Assembly: GCA_023664185.1 (NCBI GenBank)
Contig: JAMPGA010000004.1
Location: forward strand, 23,710 to 87,709
Reading direction: 5' to 3'
Source of the DNA: Muribaculaceae bacterium
GTDB lineage: Bacteria > Bacteroidota > Bacteroidia > Bacteroidales > Muribaculaceae
Length of the DNA stretch: 64,000 bases
The notes under the pieces were generated by a model that was given only the letters and a program-made list of their open reading frames with translations, was not told where the DNA came from and searched no databases. Below are positions 47,799 through 57,797 of this stretch, one piece after another; position 1 is the first letter of the stretch, and each line of letters opens with the position of its first letter. The translations under genes and the position numbers were made by a program.

Positions 47799-48320
47799 GT
47801 GAGCAAGACAACACTTCAGTTCATACTGCTGACTCTGATCCTCGTGGTCACCCAGGTGATCGTGTTCAACCACATCTGTCTCTTCGGTGTGGCTGTGCCC
47901 ATGGTGTTTATATACGTCATATTGCGTCTGCCCATTACGCTGTCGCTCAACTGGATGGCGACAATAGGATTCTTTCTGGGGCTGACTGTAGATATATTCT
48001 CGGACACCTACGGCATGAACGCGCTGGCCTGCACACTTCTGGCCATGCTGCGCAGACCAATACTGAGGCTCTATCTGCCGCGTGAGGAAGATCTGACACG
48101 CCCGGAACCCACCATGATGTCGCTCGGTACGGCTGTGTTCCTGAAATATCTCCTTACCACCACCCTGCTCTACTGCACCCTAATTTTCTGCATCGAGGCA
48201 TTCACCTTTTTCCATCCTCTCCGTCTGCTGCTCCGCATAGTGTTCAGCACCATGCTGTCCATGATAATCATGCTGGGTATCGACAGCTTAATGACACCCC
48301 GAAGTGAGAAAAGATTATAA
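47799..48320 (+). CDS. mreD: Rod-shape-determining protein MreD
   Basis: A 173-residue protein with five or so predicted membrane helices, placed exactly between mreC and mrdA. The start is GTG (47799). MreD is poorly conserved; the call rests on position, length and hydrophobicity. Its last 17 bp overlap mrdA. Confidence 0.85.
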   Translation: MSKTTLQFILLTLILVVTQVIVFNHICLFGVAVPMVFIYVILRLPITLSLNWMATIGFFLGLTVDIFSDTYGMNALACTLLAMLRRPILRLYLPREEDLTRPEPTMMSLGTAVFLKYLLTTTLLYCTLIFCIEAFTFFHPLRLLLRIVFSTMLSMIIMLGIDSLMTPRSEKRL

Positions 48321-50172
48321 CCTTGCCAAACGGCAATATATCATAGGCGGCTTTATAGTCGTTATAGCAATAATATATCTGATCCGCCTCTTCAGTTTGC
48401 AAGTGGCGGATTCGAAGTACAAGGAGTATGCTGATTCAAACGCCTTTCTGAGGCGCACGGTGTATCCCTCGCGCGGCATTGTATATGATCGCGACGGGCG
48501 TCTGGTGGTCTACAACCAGCCGGCCTACGACGTCATGGTGATACCTCGCGACATTGCCAAGGAGGGATTTGATACCCTCGACTTCTGCCGCTCAGTGGGA
48601 CTGACCCGCGAGGAGCTGCGCAAGAAGTTTGCCGACATGCGCGATCCGCGTCGCAATCCCGGCTACTCGAGCTATTCGCCCCAGCGTCTTCTCACCCACC
48701 TCACTGCCGAGGATTACGGCCGTCTGCAGGAAAAGCTCTATCGTTTTCCCGGATTTTATGTGCAGAAGAGAATCTTGCGCGAGTACAACTATAAAGCCGC
48801 AGCCAATGTTCTGGGCAATATCCGCGAGGTGTCGCAGAAGGATATGGAGAAGGACGACTACTATAAGCGCGGCGACTATATAGGGGATATCGGCATAGAG
48901 AACACCTATGAGGAGTATTTGCGTGGCACCAAAGGCGCCGAAGTGCTGATGCGCGATGCCTTGGGTCGTATCAGAGGCCGCTATGAAGAGGGCGCTCTTG
49001 ACCGCGACGCAGTGGCCGGCAAGAACATAAAGCTTTCAATCAACATCGAGCTCCAGCAGTATGCCGAGTCGTTGATGATGAACAAGAAAGGAGCTGTGGT
49101 GGCCATCGAGCCGGCAACGGGCGAAGTGTTGTGTCTGGTGTCGGCGCCGTCCTACGACCCCTCGACCCTTGTGGGGCGTGAGCGAGGTAACAACTACAAC
49201 AAGATGATGCAAGATCTTGACAAACCCATGTTTAACCGCGCCATCCAGGCCACTTATCCTCCCGGCTCAACCTTCAAACCCACTCAGGGACTGATATTCC
49301 TCCAAGAGGGTATCATCACCCCGGCCACACCCTTCCCCTGCTATCACGGTTTTATATCTGGCGGATTGAGAGTAGGTTGCCACGGTCATGCTTCACCCTT
49401 AGCTTTGAAGCCTGCGCTCCAGACCTCTTGCAACGCATATTTCTGCTGGGGCTTTAAATCGATGATCGACAAGACCGGCAAGTATGGCACACATGCCAAA
49501 GCCTTCGACATCTGGAAGTATCACATGATATCGCAGGGCTATGGCTATAAACTTGGCATAGATCTGCCGGGCGAATACCGTGGCTTCATACCCAATGTGG
49601 ATTTCTACAACAAGTGGTATGGCGATGGACATTGGAGCGCCAATACCATCATATCAGTTGCCATAGGCCAGGGTGAGATTCTGGCTACACCGCTCCAGAT
49701 AGCCAATTTGGCATCGACCATAGCCAACCGCGGCCATTACATAACCCCGCATGTGGTGAAGGAGATACAGGACACCGTGGTGCCCGCTCAGTATCTGGAG
49801 CGGCACACTCCCACTATCGACTCCAAATGGTATGACCAGATAGCCGAGGGTATGCGCATGGCCGTCACGGGTGGTACCTGCCGTGTGGCCAATCTGGCTG
49901 ATATAGAGGTGTGTGGCAAGACTGGTACGGCTCAGAACCCCCACGGTCGCGACCACTCGGCCTTCATGGGCTTCGCTCCCTATCACGAGCCGAAGATTGC
50001 GGTGGCCGTGTATGTGGAGAATGCCGGATTCGGCGCCACATTCGGTGTGCCCATCGGGTCGTTGGTGATGGAGCGCTATCTGCGTGGATATATTCCACCT
50101 GAACGCAAGTATCTGGAGGAGAGAATGCTCCAGAGCAATACCATACAGTTTGCAGGAACCAAGAAACATTGA
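48304..50172 (+). CDS. mrdA: Penicillin-binding protein 2 (elongasome transpeptidase)
   Basis: A 622-residue class B PBP. One N-terminal membrane helix (about 12-32), the pedestal domain (PSRGIVYDRDGRLVVYNQPAYD), and the transpeptidase: active-site Ser322 in PPGSTFKP, SCN in QTSCNAYF, KTG in CGKTGTAQN near residue 539. The start is GTG (48304), overlapping mreD. It works with RodA next door. Confidence 0.94.
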   Translation: MRKDYNLAKRQYIIGGFIVVIAIIYLIRLFSLQVADSKYKEYADSNAFLRRTVYPSRGIVYDRDGRLVVYNQPAYDVMVIPRDIAKEGFDTLDFCRSVGLTREELRKKFADMRDPRRNPGYSSYSPQRLLTHLTAEDYGRLQEKLYRFPGFYVQKRILREYNYKAAANVLGNIREVSQKDMEKDDYYKRGDYIGDIGIENTYEEYLRGTKGAEVLMRDALGRIRGRYEEGALDRDAVAGKNIKLSINIELQQYAESLMMNKKGAVVAIEPATGEVLCLVSAPSYDPSTLVGRERGNNYNKMMQDLDKPMFNRAIQATYPPGSTFKPTQGLIFLQEGIITPATPFPCYHGFISGGLRVGCHGHASPLALKPALQTSCNAYFCWGFKSMIDKTGKYGTHAKAFDIWKYHMISQGYGYKLGIDLPGEYRGFIPNVDFYNKWYGDGHWSANTIISVAIGQGEILATPLQIANLASTIANRGHYITPHVVKEIQDTVVPAQYLERHTPTIDSKWYDQIAEGMRMAVTGGTCRVANLADIEVCGKTGTAQNPHGRDHSAFMGFAPYHEPKIAVAVYVENAGFGATFGVPIGSLVMERYLRGYIPPERKYLEERMLQSNTIQFAGTKKH

Positions 50173-50189
50173 GATAGCTCAGAATAGAT

Positions 50190-51653
50190 ATGTCACCGGT
50201 GAGAACAGACACTTCATCGACTTTCAAGTATGTCGATTGGTTCACGATTATACTCTATCTTATTCTTGTATCGGCAGGGATGGTGAGCATCTATGCCGCC
50301 AGCTATGACTTCGACCATGCCAATATGCTGAGCTTTGCCGAGTTTTCGGGCAAGCAGTTCCGCTGGATAGGTCTGTCGCTGGCGCTCGGCTTGATATTGC
50401 TGCTGATAGATGTGAGGGTTTATGAAAACTATGCCTATGTCATTTATGGTGTGGTGCTGTTGGTTCTACTCGTCACGATTTTTGTGGCGCCAGATATCAA
50501 GGGATCGCACTCGTGGCTTGTGATCGGCCCCATGAGTCTGCAGCCGGCCGAGTTTGGCAAATGTGCCACGGCACTGTGTCTGGCCAAGCTGTTCTCGAGC
50601 TATAACTTTGTGCTCAATGCCTCAAAAAACAATTATTACAAGGCCCTTGTGATAATATTCCTGCCGGTGATACTGATTCTCGGTCAGAACGAGACTGGCT
50701 CGGCGCTGGTGTATATGTCGCTGTTTTTCGTGCTGTATCGCGAGGGTATGAGTGGCCTGGTGCTTCTGGCGGCTCTGTGTGCGGTGATATTTTTTGTGGT
50801 CGAGCTCAAGTTTACCGACACTCTGCTGCTTGGCGTCCCCAGTGGACAGGCTGCAGTTTTCATAATGATAATGGTGCTCATAGTGGCTATGCTTGCCTTT
50901 TACTGCAAGCAGCCTGAGGCAGCCCGCAATACTTTATTGTGGTTTGTGGGTGGAGGTGCACTGTGCACAGGTCTGGTGATGGCCGGATTGCCTGTGCCGG
51001 GTATGGTGTTCTTCCTGGGCTCTATACTGGTGGCACTGGTCTACTGCATATTGCTCATGTTCAAAACCAAGGCTCGGAATCTGATAGTCACCGTGGCTGC
51101 GGCTCTGGTGTCGATAGCCTTTATATTTTCTGTAAACTTTGCTCTCGACAAGCTGCAGCCTCACCAGCAGTTGCGCATCAAGGTGGCTCTCGGAATTGTT
51201 GACGACAACAAGAGTGCCGGCTACAACGTCAATCAGTCGAAGATAGCCATCGGCTCGGGTGGCATTTGGGGCAAAGGATTTCTGAACGGCACGCAGACAA
51301 AGCTCAAATATGTGCCCGAGCAGCACACCGACTTCATCTATTGCACCATAGGTGAGGAGGAAGGCTTTGTGGGGTCGTCGGCTGTGCTCGTGCTGTTTTT
51401 GATACTGATATTGCGCGTCATAGCTATAGGCGAACGCCAGCCCACGGCTTTCGGGCGTGTATATGCCTACTGTGTGGCCAGCTATCTCATATTCCATATA
51501 GTGATCAACATCGGCATGGTGATAGGCCTGTGTCCGGTGATTGGTATCCCGCTGCCGTTTTTTAGTTACGGCGGCTCATCGCTGTGGGGATTTACCTTCC
51601 TCCTGTTCATATTGCTTCGCATCGATGCATCGCGGCGCGAACGTTCGCTATAA
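50190..51653 (+). CDS. rodA: SEDS glycosyltransferase RodA
   Basis: A 487-residue polytopic peptidoglycan polymerase. SEDS signatures are present in KGSHSWLVIGPMSLQPAEFGK, FLPEQHTDFI-type (YVPEQHTDFIYCTIGEEEGF) and GIPLPFFSYGGSS. It is longer than E. coli RodA (370), mainly through extra membrane segments and loops in the middle (about residues 215-310), as seen in Bacteroidales. It lies 17 bp after mrdA. Confidence 0.94.
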   Translation: MSPVRTDTSSTFKYVDWFTIILYLILVSAGMVSIYAASYDFDHANMLSFAEFSGKQFRWIGLSLALGLILLLIDVRVYENYAYVIYGVVLLVLLVTIFVAPDIKGSHSWLVIGPMSLQPAEFGKCATALCLAKLFSSYNFVLNASKNNYYKALVIIFLPVILILGQNETGSALVYMSLFFVLYREGMSGLVLLAALCAVIFFVVELKFTDTLLLGVPSGQAAVFIMIMVLIVAMLAFYCKQPEAARNTLLWFVGGGALCTGLVMAGLPVPGMVFFLGSILVALVYCILLMFKTKARNLIVTVAAALVSIAFIFSVNFALDKLQPHQQLRIKVALGIVDDNKSAGYNVNQSKIAIGSGGIWGKGFLNGTQTKLKYVPEQHTDFIYCTIGEEEGFVGSSAVLVLFLILILRVIAIGERQPTAFGRVYAYCVASYLIFHIVINIGMVIGLCPVIGIPLPFFSYGGSSLWGFTFLLFILLRIDASRRERSL

Positions 51654-51676
51654 CACCATCTTAAACACCCTTAACT

Positions 51677-54292
51677 ATGGCACAGAAAGTAGTCGAGACA
51701 CCGCTGATGAAACAGTATCTCGCAATGAAGCAGAAACACCCCGATGCGGTGCTGCTGTTCAGAGTGGGAGACTTCTACGAGACCTTTTCGGAAGATGCCA
51801 TAACGGCTTCTGAGATACTCGGCATTACGCTGACTCGACGTGCCAACGGGTCGGCGCAGTTTGTTGAGCTGGCCGGATTTCCACACCATGCACTCGACAC
51901 TTATCTGCCCAAGCTGGTCAGAGCCGGCAAAAGGGTGGCCATTTGCGAGCAGCTCGAAGATCCCAAGACTACAAAAAAGCTGGTGAAACGCGGTATAACC
52001 GAGCTGGTCACACCGGGTGTGGCCATAGGAGACAATGTGCTGAATCACCGCGAAAACAACTTCCTGGCTGCCATACATTTCGGCAAGCAGATATCGGGTG
52101 TGGCATTTCTGGATATTTCGACCGGCGAGTTTCTCACGGCCGAGGGCACCGACGACTATATTGCCAAGCTCATGACCAACTTTGCCCCTAAGGAGGTGCT
52201 GGTGGAACGTGGCAAGAAAAAGCTTGTGGAAGAGACCTTTGCTGAGCACTATTATACATTTGAGCTCGACGACTGGATTTTCACCGAGACCGCGGCCATG
52301 GACAGACTGCTAAAGCAGTTTGAGACATCGTCGCTCAAAGGCTTTGGAGTCCACTCCATGCAGGCGGCCATTATAGCCTCGGGAGCTGTGCTACACTATC
52401 TCGACATCACGCAGCATTACAATATCTCGCATATCACCTCGCTGTCGAGGGTAGAGGAGGAGGCGTATGTGAGGCTCGACCGTTTCACCATACGCAATCT
52501 TGAACTGGTGCATGCCATGAACGAGGATGGCAAGAGCTTGCTCGATGTGCTTGATCGCACCGTGAGTCCAATGGGAGCCAGGCTGCTGCATCGATGGCTG
52601 CTCTTTCCCCTCAAAGACCCCAAGGAGATAAACCGCAGGCTCGACATAGTGGAATATCTCTTCAAGCATCCCGACGATCGCGACTCCCTGCGCGAGGCTC
52701 TGGAGCAGATAGGTGATCTTGAGCGCCTCACTGGCAAGGTGGCGGCCTCGCGCATCAATCCACGCGAGATAGTGCAGCTGCGCAATGCCCTGCGCATGAT
52801 TCAGCCCATTAAGGATCTGTGTCTCAGCTCGGGCGAAGCTGCGCTTATTTCCATAGGTGAGCAGCTTAACCCCTGCACCGGTATTGCCGACAAGATTTCG
52901 GCAGAGATTGTAGACGATGCTCCCACCGTGCTGGGAAGAGCGCCGCTGGTGCGCCACGGGGTGAATCCTGAGCTCGATGAACTACGACAGATAGCAGCCC
53001 ACGGGCGCGACTATCTCAACGATCTGCAGCAGCGCGAGAGCCAGCGCACCGGCATACCCTCGCTCAAAGTGGCTTATAACAATGTGTTCGGCTATTATCT
53101 TGAGGTGACGAATACACACCGTAGCAAAGTGCCCCCGGAGTGGACACGTAAGCAGACTCTTGTCAATGCCGAGCGCTACATCACACCCGAGCTTAAGGAG
53201 TATGAGGAAAAGATAATCGGTGCACAGGATCGTATAGCCATTCTGGAACAGCAGATATTCTCCAATCTTGTGGCGGCTCTTTCGGAATACATTCCTGCCA
53301 TACTGCTTGATGCCCAGATGGTGGCGAGGCTCGATGTGTTCGGCTCGTTTACACGTGTGGCATTGGAGAACCGTTACAACCGCCCCGTGGTAGACGATTC
53401 GCTCGAAATCTCGATCACTGAAGGGCGTCACCCTGTGATAGAGCGGCAGCTCCCTCCGGGAGAGCCTTATATTACCAATACAGTAACCCTCTCCAACTCG
53501 GCAACACAGATAATGATGATAACCGGCCCGAACATGTCGGGTAAGTCGGCGCTGCTGCGCCAGACCGCTCTCAACGTGCTTTTGGCTCAGACAGGCTCTT
53601 TTGTGGCTGCCGACAGTGCACATATCGGAGTAGTTGACAAGATTTTCACACGCGTGGGAGCCTCGGACAATATCTCGCTCGGCGAGTCGACCTTCATGGT
53701 TGAGATGAACGAGGCGGCCTCGATACTAAACAATATGTCGGAACGCTCGCTGATACTCTTTGATGAGCTCGGGCGCGGCACATCAACCTACGACGGTATC
53801 TCGCTGGCATGGGCTATCGTGGAATATATACATCAGAATGCCGGTCACCCCAAGACACTTTTTGCCACTCACTATCATGAGCTGAATGAGATGGAGAGCT
53901 CATTTCCGCGCGTGGTGAACTACAATGTTTCGGTCAAGGAGATAAACGGCAAGGTGGTGTTTCTTCGCAAACTGGCCCGTGGGGGCAGCGAACACAGCTT
54001 CGGCATACATGTGGCCCGCCTGGCAGGCATGCCGCAGACAATAGTGCGCCGAGCCGATGAGGTGCTGAAGCGGCTCGAGAAGGCCAACCGCCAGACCGAC
54101 AAGGCCGCGGCGGCCTCCATAGCCTCGACCGACGGCATGGAAGAGGGTGTGCAGCTATCGTTTTTCCAGCTTGACGACCCGGTGTTGAGCCAGCTGCGCG
54201 ACGAGATACTCGGCCTCGACATCGACAATCTTACTCCCATGGCCGCATTGAACAAACTCAACGATATACGTACCATTCTAACAGGAAAATAA
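51677..54292 (+). CDS. mutS: DNA mismatch repair ATPase MutS
   Basis: An 871-residue mismatch sensor. The mismatch-binding Phe-X-Glu is in RVGDFYETF near residue 38. The ATPase has Walker [15 protein letters not shown] (about 616-629), Walker [16 protein letters not shown] and the H-loop ATHYHEL. The length is typical. It starts 23 bp after rodA and is 4 bp from pgpA. Confidence 0.96.
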   Translation: MAQKVVETPLMKQYLAMKQKHPDAVLLFRVGDFYETFSEDAITASEILGITLTRRANGSAQFVELAGFPHHALDTYLPKLVRAGKRVAICEQLEDPKTTKKLVKRGITELVTPGVAIGDNVLNHRENNFLAAIHFGKQISGVAFLDISTGEFLTAEGTDDYIAKLMTNFAPKEVLVERGKKKLVEETFAEHYYTFELDDWIFTETAAMDRLLKQFETSSLKGFGVHSMQAAIIASGAVLHYLDITQHYNISHITSLSRVEEEAYVRLDRFTIRNLELVHAMNEDGKSLLDVLDRTVSPMGARLLHRWLLFPLKDPKEINRRLDIVEYLFKHPDDRDSLREALEQIGDLERLTGKVAASRINPREIVQLRNALRMIQPIKDLCLSSGEAALISIGEQLNPCTGIADKISAEIVDDAPTVLGRAPLVRHGVNPELDELRQIAAHGRDYLNDLQQRESQRTGIPSLKVAYNNVFGYYLEVTNTHRSKVPPEWTRKQTLVNAERYITPELKEYEEKIIGAQDRIAILEQQIFSNLVAALSEYIPAILLDAQMVARLDVFGSFTRVALENRYNRPVVDDSLEISITEGRHPVIERQLPPGEPYITNTVTLSNSATQIMMITGPNMSGKSALLRQTALNVLLAQTGSFVAADSAHIGVVDKIFTRVGASDNISLGESTFMVEMNEAASILNNMSERSLILFDELGRGTSTYDGISLAWAIVEYIHQNAGHPKTLFATHYHELNEMESSFPRVVNYNVSVKEINGKVVFLRKLARGGSEHSFGIHVARLAGMPQTIVRRADEVLKRLEKANRQTDKAAAASIASTDGMEEGVQLSFFQLDDPVLSQLRDEILGLDIDNLTPMAALNKLNDIRTILTGK

Positions 54293-54296
54293 ATAT

Positions 54297-54818
54297 ATGA
54301 GCGACAATAATTACAAGAAGCTGGGAGTGGCACCGCGCTTCCATGAGATTCTTTCCACCGGCCTTTATACCGGCCTTCTTCCCGGTGCCCCCGGCACGTA
54401 TGCAGCCTTTGTGGCTCTGCTGATATGGTATCTGCTTTACTATCTTCTCTCGCCGCTTGCTCTGACCATAACGACGGCTGCGCTGATAGTGGTGGTGACG
54501 GTGGTAGGTGCCTGGACTTCAGAAGTTATGGAAAAATATTGGGGCCCTGATCCCCGCGCCGTGGTGATAGATGAATATGTGGGCACTTGGATTCCGTGCC
54601 TCATAGCCCCGTGTGCTGCTCCAAATCAGGCTTGGACATGGTTGCTGGCATTTCTCGGCTTTGCTTTTTTCAGAATCATCGACATCACCAAGCCCTTGGG
54701 ATGCCGCAAAGTGGAGCAACTGTGTCCGGGAGGATGGGGTGTGATGCTCGACGACGTCCTGGCCGGATTCTATTCGCTCATACTCATAGCCATAATAAAA
54801 CTGGTGTGCGGCCTTTGA
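54297..54818 (+). CDS. pgpA: Phosphatidylglycerophosphatase A
   Basis: A 173-residue inner-membrane phosphatase that makes phosphatidylglycerol. Motifs: GLLPGAPGTYAAF, DPRAVVIDEYVGTW and KPLGCRKVEQLCPGGWGVMLDDVLAG. Four membrane segments are predicted. The gene follows mutS by 4 bp. Its stop codon lies in the loop of the terminator hairpin. Confidence 0.9.
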   Translation: MSDNNYKKLGVAPRFHEILSTGLYTGLLPGAPGTYAAFVALLIWYLLYYLLSPLALTITTAALIVVVTVVGAWTSEVMEKYWGPDPRAVVIDEYVGTWIPCLIAPCAAPNQAWTWLLAFLGFAFFRIIDITKPLGCRKVEQLCPGGWGVMLDDVLAGFYSLILIAIIKLVCGL

Positions 54819-54831
54819 CCGTACACCAGTT
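54799..54831. terminator. Bidirectional terminator overlapping the pgpA stop
   Basis: A 13-position stem (54799-54811 with 54819-54831, one G-T pair), with the pgpA stop TGA (54816-54818) within and at the edge of the 7-nt loop. On the minus strand it is followed by TTTTATTATGG, so it should also end the convergent OmpA-domain gene. Confidence 0.75.
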
Positions 54832-54858
54832 TGCTCACCCCTGTAGTGGGGCATGGGG

Positions 54859-55539
54859 TTAGTAGTTTACGTGGACTTCGGCGCGTCGGTTTTGTTCGAC
54901 GGTAGGATATTTATGGGTCTCACCTTTACCGACTGTTTTAACATGAGATGCCGGAACGCCATGGGCCACAAGATATTGACCTACTTTACGAGCGCGTTTT
55001 TCGCTGAGGCGCTGATTGTAGGCTGCACGTCCGCTCTCGTCGGTATAGGCCGTTACCACTACATAAGCCTGCTGATTGCCGGAGACGCGGCCAGCCAGAT
55101 TGTCGAGGGCAGCATTGGCTTGGATGTCAGATCCATCGAGCGGGAAGAGATACACCACATCTTCGGTGACCTGTGCTCCCTGAGTGTCTGTGGCAGAGGC
55201 TGTAGCTGATTGCGGAGCTGCGTTGCGGACAGTAATCATCTTGGCAGCAAATGGTTTTGCCGAATTGCCTACCGGGGTGGTAACCTCAGCAATGTCGGGA
55301 TGATATTTTTCAGCACGATCTGAGAAGAAATAAATGGCTCCTACAAATACGGCAACGGCAGCAGCGGCCAGCATGGCCCATCCGAATCCACCAAAACCAC
55401 GCACTTCGTCTACGTCGGCTGTCTGAGCCTCGCGTGGGGCACGTGGTGTTTTGGCTGTAGCTTCACGCTCTTTATGGGCAGGAAGCTCGAGCGGTTCCTG
55501 ATATTCAGGTAGTCTGTTGTTATAATCTTCAGTCTTCAT
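54859..55539 (-). CDS. OmpA-domain protein with single N-terminal membrane helix
   Basis: A 226-residue protein. Residues 1-50 are charged and probably cytoplasmic, residues 53-72 are a membrane helix (WAMLAAAAVAVFVGAIYFF), and the C-terminal 100 residues are an OmpA-like peptidoglycan-binding domain (AALDNLAGRV, VTAYTDESGRAAYNQRLSEKRA, GKGETHKYPTVEQNRRAEV). It is thus an inner-membrane-anchored wall binder rather than an outer-membrane porin. Unlike typical OmpA it has no beta-barrel. Confidence 0.82.
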   Translation of the reverse strand: MKTEDYNNRLPEYQEPLELPAHKEREATAKTPRAPREAQTADVDEVRGFGGFGWAMLAAAAVAVFVGAIYFFSDRAEKYHPDIAEVTTPVGNSAKPFAAKMITVRNAAPQSATASATDTQGAQVTEDVVYLFPLDGSDIQANAALDNLAGRVSGNQQAYVVVTAYTDESGRAAYNQRLSEKRARKVGQYLVAHGVPASHVKTVGKGETHKYPTVEQNRRAEVHVNY

Positions 55540-55606
55540 AATGGAGAGAGTTTAGTGAAAGATGAGGAAATTCTTTCAATTATAACAAACTGACCGACAC
55601 AGTTGC

Positions 55607-55648
55607 CATCGCAGGCTGAGTTAATTAGTCTTAACGCAGCCTGCGATG
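55607..55648. repeat. Long perfect inverted repeat between two OmpA-domain genes
   Basis: 12-bp perfect arms (55607-55618 CATCGCAGGCTG with 55637-55648) and an inner TTAA/TTAA pairing. There is no T run on either strand. It lies between two minus-strand genes and could be a terminator-like or mRNA-end-stabilising hairpin. Confidence 0.6.
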
Positions 55649-55693
55649 ACATTGATGGGGTGGGGGAGGGAGGAAGAGAGAGAGGATCTAAGG

Positions 55694-57661
55694 TCAATAC
55701 ATCTGGTAATCCATCGTGAGCACCTGGAACTCGGTGCGTCGGTTTATCTGGTCGGCTATCTCCTGATCCTCTTCGGAGAGGGACAGGACAAACTCCTCGT
55801 CGAGCACCTGGCCTTCCTGGAACTGTGGGTAGCGGCGTGCTATGCGTTTGGTCACGGTTTTTGGCCTTGACTCGCCATAGCCTTGAGCCTGGAGGCGGTC
55901 GGCAGGGATACCGGCGGCAATGAGATAGTCTACCACCGAAGTGGCTCTGCGCTGCGACAGGGCTATGTTATATTCGTCAGAGCCATGGCGGTCGGTGTGC
56001 GAGGCCATCTCGATGGTGATGTTGGGATTGTCGCGCAGCATCTGGGCTATAGAGTCGAGAGCCAGACATGATTCGGGGCGAAGGGTGGCCTTATCGAAGT
56101 CGTAGAATATGTTTTCGACAATGTTCGGCTTATTGATGGATGCCAGGATGAAGTCTATGCCATAGTCGGCATCCTCTTCGGCTGTGTCGGATGTGAATTG
56201 CTGACGGGCGTTGAGATATCCCTTGGCGCCGGCAAGCATCACATAGCTCACACCTCTCTGGAGCGGGAATGAGAATGAGCCGTCGTTTCGGGCAAAGGCC
56301 TTCTGGTTAGAGCCGTCGTTGCCCACAATGCGTATCACGGCGTTTGGCACCGGCTCTTCATCTTTGTCGAGCACCCAGCCTGAAATGGTGATTTTAAGAT
56401 CGGGCAATACGAAGGAATAGAGATGGTCATATCCGCGCCCGTCGCCACGGTTGGAGCTGAAGTAACCCTCCTCGCGTGAGGGGGATGCATAGGTGATGCC
56501 GAAGTCGTCGCCCTCCGAGTTGATGGGCGAGCCCATGTTCTCCACCAGCCATCCGCCCGAGGGGGTGAGTGTGGCGCGGAAGATGTCGAGGCCACCCAGG
56601 CCGGGGTGTCCGTCGGATGAGAAGAAGAGAATGGAATCTGTGAGCATGTAGGGGAACGATTCGTCGCCCGTAGTGTTGATGGCTTCGCCAAGGTTTTCGA
56701 GCGAGCCGGCTCGCTCACGCAGGTTGATGCGCCATATGTCTTTGCCTCCCACACCGGGCATGTCCGACGAGAAATAGAGCCATTCGCCCGAGGGTGATAC
56801 AGCAGGGTGGCCGTATGATGAAATGGTGTCGGGGATGATGTCGAACTTCACCGATTCGCTCCACTGAGCGTCAGAGCGCTGGGAGGTATGGATCTCGGTG
56901 CCGGTGTTGGCTCCGGGCTTGCGCACGGCTTTGGTGAGATACATGGTAGAGCCGTCGGGCGAGAAGGAGCATATACCCTCGTCCCATTCGGTGTTGAGTC
57001 CACCCTCTATTTCTTCGGGTCTCTGCCATGCACCCTGCTCGTTTTTGCGAGCCATCCATATGTCTGAGCGCTTCATGCCGGTGATTTCGCTGCGATTGGT
57101 GCCTTTAACCTTCTCGTTGGTAGTGGTGAAGTATAGCACATCTCCGTTAAACATGGGGGCGAAATCTGAGCGACGCGAGTTGAAGAGCGTGGCGTTGCGC
57201 ACGATGTAGCGGGTCTTGTTTTTCTTTATCTCGGCAGCCTTACGAGCACCGGCCAGCGAGCGTTCGGCCAGAGGATCGGAGGGAAATTTGGCAAGATACT
57301 CTTCGTAGCTTTTTATGGCTTGGACATACTGACCCTGTCCGTGGAGCGACTGTGCCAGACGGAGCACTATCGAACTGTCGGGATAGCCGTAGCGCAGGGC
57401 ATTCTGGTAGGCTGCTGCAGCGCGTGCATCCTGGCCCAGCATGCGGTGACATTCGGCCATCTTGTAGGCCACCTCGGCGCGTTCGGCGCGCTGTTCGCGT
57501 GGCTTGAGCTTGTTGTAGATTTTGCGATAGGTCTTCGAGGCGTCAAAATACTCGCCACGAGCCATCTGCTCGTCGGCAGTCTTTAGCTTGGCTCCTCCGC
57601 ATCCGACCAAGCCCACAGCCATGAGCATAATATATAGTATTGTAGCTATCTTCCGGTTCAT
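55694..57661 (-). CDS. PorE-like lipoprotein: TPR, PD40 propeller, CarboxypepD_reg, OmpA
   Basis: A 655-residue protein. A lipoprotein signal ends in VGLVGC (Cys21). TPR-like repeats (about 28-145), a PD40/WD40-like propeller (about 165-405: SDFAPMFNGDVLYFTT, VSPSGEWLYFSSDMPGVGGKDIW, FFSSDGHPGLGGLDIF), a CarboxypepD_reg-like domain (about 420-505), and an OmpA-like domain (about 515-640, IFYDFDKATLRPES, SHTDRHGSDEYNIALSQRRA) follow. This order is the one known from PorE of the Porphyromonas type IX secretion system. No other T9SS gene is in this window, so the role is open. Confidence 0.85.
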   Translation of the reverse strand: MNRKIATILYIMLMAVGLVGCGGAKLKTADEQMARGEYFDASKTYRKIYNKLKPREQRAERAEVAYKMAECHRMLGQDARAAAAYQNALRYGYPDSSIVLRLAQSLHGQGQYVQAIKSYEEYLAKFPSDPLAERSLAGARKAAEIKKNKTRYIVRNATLFNSRRSDFAPMFNGDVLYFTTTNEKVKGTNRSEITGMKRSDIWMARKNEQGAWQRPEEIEGGLNTEWDEGICSFSPDGSTMYLTKAVRKPGANTGTEIHTSQRSDAQWSESVKFDIIPDTISSYGHPAVSPSGEWLYFSSDMPGVGGKDIWRINLRERAGSLENLGEAINTTGDESFPYMLTDSILFFSSDGHPGLGGLDIFRATLTPSGGWLVENMGSPINSEGDDFGITYASPSREEGYFSSNRGDGRGYDHLYSFVLPDLKITISGWVLDKDEEPVPNAVIRIVGNDGSNQKAFARNDGSFSFPLQRGVSYVMLAGAKGYLNARQQFTSDTAEEDADYGIDFILASINKPNIVENIFYDFDKATLRPESCLALDSIAQMLRDNPNITIEMASHTDRHGSDEYNIALSQRRATSVVDYLIAAGIPADRLQAQGYGESRPKTVTKRIARRYPQFQEGQVLDEEFVLSLSEEDQEIADQINRRTEFQVLTMDYQMY

Positions 57662-57717
57662 ATAAATGTTAACGGAAAATCCTTTGAAATATTATATTTA
57701 GGGTGAAGATGAGCTAA

Positions 57718-57758
57718 AATCCCCGCGTCGGGATCCTTGGGGGATCGGCGCGGGGATT
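57718..57758 (-). terminator. Terminator of the EF-G2 gene
   Basis: A 10-bp stem AATCCCCGCG/CGCGGGGATT (57718-57727 with 57749-57758) with an inner GATCC/GGATC pairing. On the minus strand it is followed by TTTTAG. It lies 40 bp past the gene end. Confidence 0.78.
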
Positions 57759-57797
57759 GGTGATGAGGGTTGCAATTGCCTGGGAGACCCAGCGGCT

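Noticed and set aside
55694..57661. Calling a type IX secretion locus
   Set aside because: Only one PorE-like protein is present; no PorKLMN, SprA or cargo proteins with C-terminal signals are in the window.
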